DNA of 64,000 nt from Cymodocea nodosa (taxonomy: Eukaryota > Streptophyta > Magnoliopsida > Alismatales > Cymodoceaceae), in assembly GCA_036874045.1 (NCBI GenBank), contig JAZBRI010000004.1, forward strand, positions 5,456,001 to 5,520,000. The letters are read 5' to 3'. Positions within the stretch are counted from its first letter, which is position 1; each line of letters starts with the position of its first letter. Position numbers and translations under genes: made by a program. The notes beneath the pieces are model-generated. The model made no database searches and had not been told where the DNA came from. It saw only the letters and a program-made list of their open reading frames with translations. Shown here in pieces: positions 25,543 through 38,200 of this stretch.

Positions 25543-28500
25543 ATGGGAGTCTGCTACGGCAAGCCTGCCTTCAGCCCCAGCTCCTGCGACGGCACACCCG
25601 AGCAGCAACCGCCATGGGGCCAGCAGAGCCCGGTGAGGGAGAAGAGCAGGACTGCCACTCCGAAGAGGGAGGACAAGGTGGAGGTGGAGGTCGTGGTGGA
25701 GAAGAAAAGGGGCTCCAAGCCCTGGACGTCCCCTTTCTTACCGTTCCACACTCCCAGCCCTGGGAACAGCCTGTTCTCGTCCAAGAAGTCACCGGTGCCA
25801 ACGGGAGTGGTGTCTAAGTCCAACACGGCCACGCCGAAGAGGATGTTCAAGAGGCCGTTCCCGCCGCCGTCGCCGGCGAAGCATATAAGGGCCGTGCTTG
25901 CTCGGAGGCACGGTTCGGTGAAACCGAACGAGGCCGCCATACCGGAGGACGGGGAGGTGGTTGCCGGCGCCGAGCTGGATAAGACCTTTGGCTTCTCGAA
26001 GGGGTTCGAGGGGAAGTATGAGGTTGTGGAGGAGGTTGGAAGGGGGCATTTTGGTTACACTTGCTCCGCGAGACTCAAGAAGGGTGATCGCAAGGGGCAG
26101 CAGGTTGCTGTCAAGGTCATTCCCAAGGCTAAGGTTCAGAGTTCTCACCTCTCTCTCTCTCTCTAATTGTTTTTCCTTTTTTCTTCTGTTTACGTCGGAG
26201 TAGCTTTTGTTACTCTATGGGCTCCTAACGAAGGAAGTCTGCCAAAAATACGTGTGTGTGTGTGTGTTTTCCTCATTGACATTTTTTGTCTTCTACAGAT
26301 CATAGATCTCTGTGGGGATGTTAAAATTTCATTCAATTATGACGTTTGTTAACAGATGGCAATTTATACGGTCGCTTTTAAAAGTAAATTTTTTTGACAA
26401 TTGATGAACCGAGAGCTGCCAATTTTCTACTGTGGGACTCCTATAGGATGAGTGAAGCGTATGTTCTTCATTTGTATAGGTCGAGGTCCCGACATTTTCA
26501 GATAATCTTCTTCTTTTTTAAAGATGAAAATAGTAGTGATGATCTGTTGGAAGGAAGCCAGCTATATATTTCTTTTGCAGATAATCTTTTGGTAGTTTGT
26601 ATCAAACTTTTTTATCTCTTTTATTTTGTTACAGCTTTTACTCATTACTCTCTGGTAATTGGAATATTCCTTTACGCAGGAAATTTGTTGCAACATGAAT
26701 TGACCTTCCCTAATGGCCATTTAAATGGCTATAAAAAAGAGAACGAATTTCAAACTCATTTCACTGTTTTTTTTTTAAAAAGTGGGTGATGGGAAAAAGT
26801 TTGAATGGCATTAAATGGAAGCACCCATTTTCTGAAAGTGTGCACAATTATCATATATCAGATTATAATTTTTATTTGAGCAGTATCAAATGTTTGTGTC
26901 TGACGATAAGGAAAAGAGACTGACGGAAGGAGTGGGAAGTAAGACATTGATTTTTTTTATTTTTATAGTAACAAATATCACTAGTTACAGTAAGGAGTTC
27001 CTCTTGTTCTGGTGAGGTGGCCAAATTCTAATTTTTAATCTGCCATATTCTTGTTTGGGTGCATTACTTTTCACGAGAAACATTTCCTTTAAGAACCTTT
27101 TAGAATTTGGATAGAAATAACTCTCCCATTTTCATTAAACTGTTTACCTCATTGTTGGTATCTCATGCTTTTTGTCAGATGACAACGGCCATAGCAATTG
27201 AGGATGTTAGACGTGAAGTGAAGATTTTGAAAGCTCTTACAGGACATAATAATCTGGTCCAACTTTATGATGCTCATGAAGATAGTGATAATGTATACAT
27301 AATAATGGAGTAAGTTCCAAACTAATCACATGGTGATATGCTAGATGCAGGGTCTACTCTGACTATTCCTTGGGAATTTTCATGGCAAACTTGTATCAGT
27401 TTGACCATAAACATTAAACAGAATGATCTAGCTATGATGAATTTGAGTGGAATTTTACATACAAACAACCAAAATATGTGTTAAAATCATGCCCACCTCA
27501 CAACTTCTTGAAATGCAATGTAAGTGGTGGGCACTCGGTTTAGTATTAGTGAATGTCTCTTTCCAGCCTTTTTTTCTATATCTTTATCATTAACATGCTG
27601 TTAATACAATTTAGTTTGCATGCTGTTAATATAATTTTTTGTCCCTTTTTGTAGTCATTCATTTTATCATCACATCAACAGCAACTATTTCAGTGTTTCA
27701 TCTTTTAACTGGCGAGGATGTCAACAAAGTTATTATTTGTTACCTTATGCCATCACAAGCAGTGTTGTTATAATGATACTCTGAATTTCTTAATTACATT
27801 GCCCACATCCATGTTAATTCCTTATAGCTCATAATTTCATATTGTGTGGCCCATTTCAGGTTATGCAAAGGAGGAGAGCTCTTGGACGGAATACTTTCAA
27901 GGTAATTGTTGTTTCTGAACTTTAGCTTAACCATAGGGTATTCTTTTACAATAACAGCACTGTTTGTAGATTATAATTTGTTTGCATGTTGATCCTGCAA
28001 CAGGGGTGGAAGATATTCTGAAGATGATGCTAAAGCAGTCATGGTACAAATACTAAGTGTTGTTGCATTTTGCCATCTGCAGGGTGTGGTTCATCGTGAC
28101 CTTAAACCTGAGGTGGGATAATCAAGTGATTTCCATTTTTTCCATTTTTGACAGAACAAAGTAATGAATTAAATTGGAAACCAGGGGTAACCAAGATTCT
28201 GTTTTGGTACATATTTATGGATTTGATTTATTTAAATCACTCAAATGATTTTCATTGGCATTTAGCTATTGGATTTATTGTCATATTCTCTGATATCTCC
28301 TCTTATACAGAATTTCCTCCTTACATCCAAAGATGAAGATGCCCAGCTTAAAGTCATAGACTTTGGCTTATCTGATTATGTTAAGCTAGGTTTGTCTCAG
28401 TAGGCTGATTGTCTCCATCTTTTTAAGATATGTATTGCCTGGATTTCAGTGATTGAACCTGAATAAAAGTTGAATTTTCAGATGAAAGGCTTAATGACAT

Positions 28501-30897
28501 TGTGGGAAGTGCTTATTATGTAGCACCTGAAGTGCTATATAGGTCCTACAGCACAGAAGCAGATATATGGAGCATTGGAGTGATCGCATATATCCTTTTA
28601 TGTGGAAGTCGTCCATTCTGGGCACGAAGTGAGTCTGGCATCTTCAGGACTGTCCTGAAAGCAGATCCAAGTTTTGATCAGTCTCCATGGCCTTCTCTAT
28701 CACCACATGCAAAAGACTTTGTTAAACACATGTTGAGTAAAGACCCACGAAGAAGAATGTCTGCAGCTCAGGCCTTAAGTGAGTGTGCTTTCTTCTGTTG
28801 TGTTCCTTTCTCTGTTGACTCGTTTATGCTTATGAATTCCATTGTGCAGGCCATCCTTGGATTAGGAATCATAATGATTCAAAAGTACCTCTAGATATTC
28901 TTATATTCAGACTCATGAAGGCTTATATACGATCTTCATCCTTGCGTAAGTCTGCCTTAAGGGTGAGTGTTCAAACTTATGAAGAATCTTAGTCTTGTTT
29001 GTCATAGAAATGGATAATATGTAGGTACATAGAATACACTTTAATCATCCTTTTTCCCACTAGAGTACTTCCTTGTGATGCACTAGATGTCATATTTTCC
29101 TTCCAAATACTTTGAATAGGAATCTAGCAACAATTTCCGATGAAAATATTGAAAATAATTAATCTGGTTGTAATTGATGTATACATTGTGTGGAACTTTC
29201 TGGTGAATCGGCTAATAAACAGCAAAAGAGCATGTTGTAGTTTTGCATCTAGTTAGTGTGGAAATAAAAGTAATCATTCTTTCAAAAATCATATTCTAAC
29301 TTTTAGTTTTTTTTTAACCTAGAAGCTGAGGTCCACGGATAGCCTCAAAATTTCAGTGTTTAACTTTTAATTGAAAATTTTGATGTTGCTGGACCAAAAT
29401 GTTGGAATTTACGAGCAAAATAAACATAGCCTGAGAGGGCATCTTGCCCAACCGTTTATTGTTCCATAACATAATACATTCAAGGTAGTACACTACAAAA
29501 AGGACAAACAGCAAAGGTGGTTGGTCAGAAAAATAGATCATGTAATAGTTGTCATATCATAAAGGAGACGAAATTCCACCCAACATTGGGTATGACAATT
29601 TGGTCCTAACTTTTTCCATAATCATTAGCACAATTGTTTGAAGATGGTAGTACACTGTGAACAATGGCATAATCTGGGCAAGTAATTTAGACCAAGCTAT
29701 TCTTGTGACCCTATATAATGTAACTAACGTAGCATTTCAACAATGATGAGAGAGTTCCTCACTATTGTTTTCCTTTTTGTGCATAATATTGAAATGACAT
29801 CTATCATGATGACATCAATTATGAAACAATACCATCAGTATAAGACTGTCACTTATAGCAAGAGGAAAAGAGCATTTCTCATTGGTTCTGTTAACGGACA
29901 TTGTGCATGGGTTTCACACTTTTGTGCAATTCAAATTATAATGCTGACATTTATTGGTATTCATCTTTCATCAGGCACTTTCAAAAACTTTGACCGTGGA
30001 TGAGCTATTTTATCTGAAAGAGCAGTTTGCACTGCTTGAGCCAGATATTTATGGTTACATTACTTTTGAGAATATGAAAGCGGTTGGTTTTTTATCAATA
30101 ACATATATATTTTAGACTAAAATAAACTTTAGTCTGAGAAGCTGATATCTGTGCTATGTTCTCATACTTTGCTAGGCTGTGACAAAAAAGGTGACTGATG
30201 CAATGAAGGAATCTCGTGTTCACGATCTTCTTATACCGGTGATTATTCCTTTCCTGCTGGCAGATTCAACCTTTTCTTTCCTAAATTATCTGATCTTCCA
30301 TTTATATTTGATTGACAATCATATCTGAAATTTCATTGATTTCTCCAGCTTAGCGCGCTCCAGTACGGAAGCATGGACTTCGACGAATTCTGTGCAGCCA
30401 CATTAAACGTGCATCAGCTAGAAAGCCTGGAAAGATGGGAGCAACATGCTCGTTGTGCATATGAAATTTTTGAGAAGGATGGTAACAGAGCCATTGTCAT
30501 TGATGAGCTTGCGTCGGTATGACATTTTTCAAATTTATTATGGTAGTTGAGTTTAATAATTTCACTTGAAGTGTGAAGGTGTAAAGCATGGATTGCCCCT
30601 TGGCTATTCATCATTTAATCATCTTTCTCACGTCTGCTCTGCAATATACAACAATGCACATGTTCTTGACATACAAAATCATTAATATGCTGTCCATAAT
30701 TCTCCATGCTTATGTTGCTAATGATAATTGCTGTCATTCTTTACACTGTTCTTCAGGAACTGAGTCTCAGCCCTTCAGTCCCTATTTACACAGTCCTCCA
30801 AGACTGGATCCGGCATACTGATGGAAAATTGAGCTTTCTTGGATTTGTCAAATTGTTGCATGGTTTTTCAAGTCGTACATTTGTTAGAGCACAGTAA
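25543..30897 (+). CDS. CRK: CDPK-related protein kinase (CRK)
   Basis: Eleven exons: 25543-26133, 27179-27309, 27860-27901, 28004-28112, 28311-28389, 28482-28778, 28850-28962, 29975-30082, 30176-30238, 30349-30516, 30757-30897 (613 residues). The start MGVCYGKP is an N-myristoylation/palmitoylation-type terminus, so membrane attachment is likely. Residues 1-150 are a Pro/Ser/Lys-rich variable region. The Ser/Thr kinase domain shows the Gly loop GRGHFG (166-171), ATP-binding Lys191, the catalytic loop HRDLKPEN (285-292), DFG (308-310) and APE (332-334). The C-terminal half (about 455-613) keeps the CDPK junction ([11 protein letters not shown]) and EF-hand-like spacing, but the loops lack a full set of Asp/Glu ligands. 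That is the hallmark of CRKs as opposed to true CDPKs. Exon 1 is strongly GC-rich, the rest AT-rich. All key residues are present. Confidence 0.95.
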
Positions 30898-32219
30898 TTG
30901 GTATTAGTTCCGCCCAGATCTCATGTCATTTACTCGTGAACCCAAGCAAGCGAATAATGGAGGGAGTGGTTGCTTTATCTTGGTCTATTTCAGTGGACTG
31001 TTGCGGTAATCGGCAAATCAGCGCTAACTCATTTGGAAGAAGAGCTCAGAAGCAAGAACTTATCGATGTGCCCATGGAAAGATTCAGGATCTCCGAACTC
31101 AGCATTGTTTTGTACTTTGAGCTTCAGGGTTTTTTCTTGGAGTCTAACCAACCTATGAAATTCTGACATGATTTGTGTTGTAAAATATAGAAAGATATAG
31201 GCTGTAGCCGCCACCTTACCAGTCGCTGCTGTCTTTGTACCAGATTCTTGTATCATTGTCAAAGGAAGAAGCTGAACAGAACGTCATGTCGGAATTCAGC
31301 CCTGTATCATTTATAGTGCGATCTATGTTCTAATCATAGGAGAAAGGAAAGTGATGGGAAATTAAGTTGTCCTGATACTTTGCATGTCTGTTGTATAAAA
31401 TGCCAAGAAGTGGATGGTACCCTTCTCTCTTTCCATCATCACTGCCAGCTTGTTGAGCATGCAATCCTTGTTTGGGTTGATTGCAGGTGATGGGAGAATT
31501 ACTTTCGTTTCCGATGCTCCGTGCGTGAAAATGAAAACCGTGGAAACATCGCTCTAATGCAATCACACAATACGCCCTTCGTCCCTTTCAATTTCGGAGG
31601 TTGCCTCGGCCGAACGAGTAGTTTTCAGACTTTGACATAAGCCTAGCCAATGTTTCTGGATATGGAAGGACCCTCGGCTTAAACATGGGTGTATGAGTGA
31701 CGACATCTAGAAAAAATCACCTTTAATCTTCAACTACATGCACAATCAATTTGTTCGCGTTGAAACCTTTAATCCATTCATAAGGCACACGACAATTGCA
31801 ACAATGACCAAATCGAACATATTTAGTAAAAGCAGTAATACACATGATTTCATGTAAATAACAAATTCTTACACATACTTTTTCACCTTTTCATATTCTT
31901 TTTTTTTCTCATCTTCTTTTACATTACAATCGTTATCTTTCTCGTATTCTTTGTATTTTCTACCCTTCGTCTAAAATAGTTTTTGTTAAATATAAATGAG
32001 AATATATGAAATTTCTACACCAAATCTAAACCCATTACATCTCTTCTCCCTTTCTTTGATACAACAAATAGAATAAGTGCATGGTTAAAAAAATTCTCCG
32101 TACAAGCAATTAAGCCAACAAATAAATAAATACCATTCTGTCCCATAAATAAATGCCATTCCATCCTCAAAAAGTTTAAGAAAGTGCTTCCAAAATTGCA
32201 GCTTATAAATACGCCAATT
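30898..32219. other. Convergent 3' spacer between CRK and the Phe-tRNA ligase gene
   Basis: The two genes point at each other with 1.3 kb between stop codons. The interval should hold both 3' UTRs. I see no further gene; the short frames here are not conserved in appearance. Confidence 0.65.
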
Positions 32220-35200
32220 TCACAGTAGGGGTTCGATGTCAATCTCAGCAAAGGAGCAGGGATCAGGAATGCCGAATTTCTCCAAAACCTGCATGTTACG
32301 TTAGAACAAAAATAGTAACAATTTAAGTCATGATCATATTACGTGAAGTCAATTATATGAATCTTTTTCTTTCAAATATTTCTATCTATCGTTGAGTCTT
32401 CAGTTAAATTATATAAAATTAAATCTTTTTCTACAGCTTCTAATCAAATAATTTTAAGCCTACCTCTGTTTCTTTTAATTTTTTAGCATTAATTAAATAC
32501 CATCTCCTAATTGGTCTTTTCCTTTATTTTACAAGGTACTTAAGTTGATTTTCTTTTATCTTATTTTCCATAGATAATAGATACAACTCTTGTTCTATCC
32601 TTAATAAAATCATTTTTAAAATAATCTCTTTTATAGTATTATCGTTCATCTATCTTATTTCAGTAACATTTTACATATGATCATATTTTAGAGTCTAATA
32701 TTTTAAGCAAAACGCAACAAAATATTTCTTTGAATGATAACAGCAGAAAAATATTGTGAAAACAAGAAATAATAAAGATAATGTCATAAATGAGAGTCGA
32801 AGTTACATCGGGGTGCACAATTCCACATGTGCCTATCCTCTTTCCTTTAAAGATGATGCTCTTTTGCCGGTCGGGTAAATACTCAGGTTCCTGCAATAGC
32901 CAGCAAAATGGAACGCGTCAAATACAGAAAACAGCAAGGTTATTATCTCATATATTCCATTTACATCCTTACGTTGCAAGATTGCGGGACATTATCCATA
33001 CTATCATCATCATCTACGTTGCTGGGTCTTGGTTGCACAACCTCCATGATTCTTTCTATGAAGCCATTAATCACCTACAATTTCATTACGGTGCGATCAA
33101 AAGCAACGCATTCCCTATTTCATAAAAAGAAAACATGCATCTCTGAAAAGAGGAAAGCATGACATACATGTTAATTATGTTTGCATCTTAATAATAAAGG
33201 CAATAATTGATTCACCACGCATAAAGAATATCAACACTAATCTTCATGGTTTTTTGAAAATGGTTGGGCAACATCATTCAATAAAGGAAAGCATAAAGGC
33301 ACAAAAAATAAAAAAAAAGAATCACCAGGCTATTAACACAACAGAGCATTGTAAAAAACAAACAATTGGTTTCGGTTTTATACACACGCACACAAAGGCA
33401 CTGGAAATGAGTTGGTCATTTTTAGCCAGGTGTGTTTCTTCTTCCAATTCCCATCTGACACCTAAACAATTGAGTTTACCGTATACTATGTAGTGTCATA
33501 AATTAATTACATGTAGCTCTGTAAACAGCCCACCTTAACGTCACAAGTTCTAACCATATAATCAATATAATCTTAAATAGGACAAATCACCAGACCTGAT
33601 ACACAAAAGAGAAAAGGGCCCATCCTCCTACGCATCTCAGGAAAACTGCCACTCTCCCATTCATACATTTTCATGCCTGATATTGTATCTGTCTCTTAGC
33701 TTCCATCTTAAACATTAATCCAATATGATATGCAGTTATAACCATCGCTCACATACTTAGTTTAACTGGAAAGAAACTACTCCAAAGGTTGCAATTTTTA
33801 CTTGTCCATAAGATTCTCTTCTAATGTCTGAAAGTATGGAGCATGCTTAATGTATGTATTAGGATGATCCTTACGAGATAATTGCCTATATATCTATATA
33901 AAACAAAGTAGTGATATCAAAGCATTGCGCAACAGTAAATGACGAGTCCATGGTTCCCATTTAAGGAACTTTTAAGAGTTAAGGTGGTCGTGACCTATGG
34001 TCAAGTTAAAAAATATTAAATGTTATACAATAGTAAATGGCAAGTCCATGATTCCAATTTAAGGAACACTTAAAGAGTTGACGTGGCCATGACCTATGAC
34101 CAAGTTAAAAATATTAAAATGTTATGCACGGGACAAACAAGAAGAGCAATTTGAAAAATACGAGAAAGTCAATTTCCAGATTGAATTAAGGTGCCGAGTC
34201 AAATACATTAACAAAGTATAAGGTCAGTCACTCAGTTACGTCAGTATACCTCAAAACCTGAGTTTCCACTGCAATATAATGTTGCAAGTCTACGACTGTT
34301 TCTTGCACCAACATCTTTGCTTTCATCCAATAATAAAACATCACCTACCTCAAAAATCTAGAGAGAGAAAATAATATAAGAAATAGCTGATGAAACTTAA
34401 GCTATGCAAATATAAATTACAGATTACATTTAACCATTGAAGAAAATAAAGAAAATCATGTATAACAGATATTTCCCTAATTTCCATTTTTTCAATTAAA
34501 GACATGGATATGGATATCAAAAGGAGAATATTCATAACCTTACAAATTGACAATGATCTTAGACTTTTTTCTAGAATTATAAATTCATTATGTTACATAA
34601 AAATTTTAGGGAAAAACCATGGGGGGTTGATACGGGCACGTGCATGCATGTGTGCGTATTCATGTACACGTGCATGTGTTGGTCTGAAACTACTAAGCAT
34701 AGGGCTGAAAATTGACTTGTGTACATGATAATCAACAAAAATACTGTAAATTAACTTGTATGATACTTTTACAACCCAGTTATCTCATTCAAGTAACGGT
34801 GTTGTTTCATGTCCTAACATGGGTATATTAGGGGTAGGTGGATATTAAGATATTGCCGGGGATGAGATAAAAACATATAACATTTGTTTCTCAAACATAA
34901 CCATTTTCATGTTAATTATATGCTAAATTATTTTTCCTTGGTAAACCAAGTTCTTATTTCTCATGTTGGGGATCTTTGGACTAAATAAACTTTCGCTTGA
35001 TCTACCAAAAAATACATTCTCTTGATTGATTTGCAGATTGGCATAAAAATAATTTAAAATGGCCATTTTTATGAATACCCACCGAGGGGGTTTAAAAAGG
35101 GAAACCCAGAATTAAGCCAGAGGAAAACCCAAGGGGTAGACCCAATCTGGCTGGGGAAGACTACATCTTGAAGGCAACCAAGCTATTGTTTCACTAAGGA

Positions 35201-38200
35201 ACTCCATTTTCGCTAAGGGACTGTTTTCTTTCTGGTTAAGTTCGTAGTATTTTAATGAATTTTTCTTTCTTTTGATTCTTATCTTCTTGATAAGAATCTT
35301 TTAACCTTGGATGCATCTTATTTACTTTAATGAAATCCATCTTTTTTCTCTTTAGAAAAAAAGATTCCACTTTGAAGGAGCTTCCATTACCAGATTAGCC
35401 TTTAACCTCATTCTGCCTTTTCATATTGCATGCTTCCAGTTACCACCATGAGTCACCTTCGGAGGCACAGACACATATTGCATATAAGATGTCAATTCAT
35501 ATAGAGGATGATGAAACTCAACATTATAACCACAGGCTTGCCTCAAATTCAGAAAGAATTTGAAGGATGAGGAGATCCAAGAGTGCTGTCAACTTCTCCA
35601 GGCTCTCCCCAGCAACTTAAGTCTTACTCAGATGGTAAAAGATAGACCAAATGGGCTCCTGAAGGTTCAGGATTATCTACCGTTAGAAGCTGCTAGCTGA
35701 GATGTTCTCTGTAAAGGGAGCTAAATGGCAGTCTTACCAACTTGTGCGGAAGCCAAAACCCTCTAAAGGTCAGATTTTTTTCATGTGGCGACTTGTGAGA
35801 GGAAGATTGGTTACTAAATGTTCGGAACAGGATGAGAACCAACAAGATTTGAGTTTTTCTGTGTGTTGTGGTGATAAAGAGGAGATAGAGTACTTGTTCT
35901 TCAACTATCCTGTGAGCCAAGCAGTCTGGAATCATACAATCTCTACACTTTCCTTTGGACTTGTACAGCTGAACTCCAGAATGGATCTTCTTCAACATGT
36001 TCACAGTGATATTAAGGGCAAACTGGAGAGATCTCAACATCTGGTTGATCTTTAATGATGTAATTTTCTGCAGCAGCACTGTGAATCAATGTGGGATCAT
36101 TGAGAAGGCGGCTGACTTTTGCAATCTCTGGAAATCAGTTCTTCCCTGATATTTTCAAGTCATTTTTTTTTGCTTCGTCTTTTGTTGCATTGTAATTTTG
36201 CTTAGTTTCTTACTAAGCACTTGTACTCTTGTTTGATCTTATCTAATAAGATTCAACCTCATCCATTTTTTTAAAAAAAACCATTATAACCACAAGATCA
36301 TTTCATCATGTAAAAAAAATTGTATTTTTAAAAAGATGAAATATAACAACGAAGAACAGATAAAACACAAAGTTGAAAGAGCTGGGCTCAAGGTACCTTT
36401 ATTGGTCGTGGATGGTCTATATTATGCTTTAGAGTTTTCAACAAGCCAGACATTAGATTTGTACGTGCAGCCTGCAAAAAGTCGAAAGCTTACTAGTGCA
36501 ATGACAATGGTCAAGACCAAAAATATCAAAATTTTAGGTTATTTTAACTTGTCTACTATGTTGATTCTATTTCTAATTTAGTGCAAGGTACATCAGCTTG
36601 GCAAGCATTTTTTGTGTGAATTTTCAAATGAAATAATCAAGAGAAGCATAATTCATTAGTTTGGATGATGGTTTGTTGGAGTCTTCTAGAATCCATTTAT
36701 CCACTAAAGCTTAAAGTATTACCAACCCAATGTGAGGCAAATGAGCTTCTCCCTTTCTCAAACACAAACTTCAATTTTAGAAGCTAGAATTTAGTCATAA
36801 TCAACCAAATTAGCAGTCCACTAGGAATTTAGCATGCATCTCCTTGAGTATAGGGAAGATAAATATGCATTCAACTAAACAAAATAGACCCAACATATAA
36901 ACCTCAAAATCAGATGAACGTGGATTTCCAACAACCACTGATGTTTCCCCATCATCTTTTCTATTTAACATTGAAAAGTTTTCTTCATGAGAGCAGAGAA
37001 TCCAGTTGAGAACTTCCATGAATCCCATGGCAACCACCTAGAGAATGACAATATTAGCAGGTCTGATCATATATTAGGAGTCAAAATAACTTGATCATAT
37101 GATTCAGAATAACAGGAAACCAACATAACATCCAATACTCAGTCCACTAGTATGAACATGTAAATGACAAGGTTCATGAATTATAAACATTACGAGAGTT
37201 ATAGTCAGAACAAGTCAGGATAGACTGTCATTCCAGTCAAGAGAAGAGTTACACACTGCTACACTTCCTTTCTTTAGCTATGCATCCCATCTGCTCAAGC
37301 ATCTGGCTAGCAAGGAACAAAGTGGTCTTTCATGGTCATGAAAAGATCAGAAAGATATTTTGTATAATGCATTTTCTTGACACAGTTTGTAATTCCAGTT
37401 AGTGTGTGAAGCTTCATGTATAAGTTGCCTTGGGTCATGGGCTGATATTTGTAAAGTGCTGGTGCAATTCTCTCTTCTGGGTTTTGTGGTCAATCTTGTT
37501 AATCGATCATTCAATCCATTATCATCTTTGGTTGATGCTTATTGATTAATAAGAATCTACCTTGTGCTCCTCAAAAGATCAATCCTATCTTCCAAGAGTG
37601 CATCAAGGCTTAATTAAGCATATTAAGGTACATTGTCGCTAAGTCATGATAATGAGAGACATTATTGCTATCACATGTATTGTCTTCACTCTTCAGACAC
37701 CAAAAGTTGGAATGTTAAGGTGTTTTTCTTTAAGATAAGTTTGGTAGAACAAATATATATGCTCCAACTTAAGGGAGAGAGAGAGAGATTATTAGATCTA
37801 TTAAAGATGTTACCTGATTTATAGGTTTGTTGAGTTACTGGATATCCATATATTAAAAAATCTTCAAAACTCACCTATAAATATATAATCCCTCACATAG
37901 TTATGGAATAATCACTTTTACCCTTTTTCACAACAACATCAAGTTTACAATTTAACAAAAGTTTTGACATGCAAAAAAAAAAATCAAATTTAATAACAAT
38001 ATGAAACCATTATTGGTAAATCTCATTAAAAGCATGTCTTGCCAGGTTCCCAGGCCTCACATATCAAATAACAGAACCAGGCAATCTTGGCATGCTATTG
38101 TAGTTATCGGTAATAAAAGTCAAAAAAACCTACATTATCTTTTAGAAAAACCATTCATCTTAAGATAAATGATATTTATATTACACAAGAATAAGCAGCA

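Noticed and set aside
34600-34700. GTGCATGCATGTGTGCGT-type purine-pyrimidine stretch
   Set aside because: Alternating Pu/Py simple sequence in an intron; could favour Z-DNA, but there is no further evidence of function.
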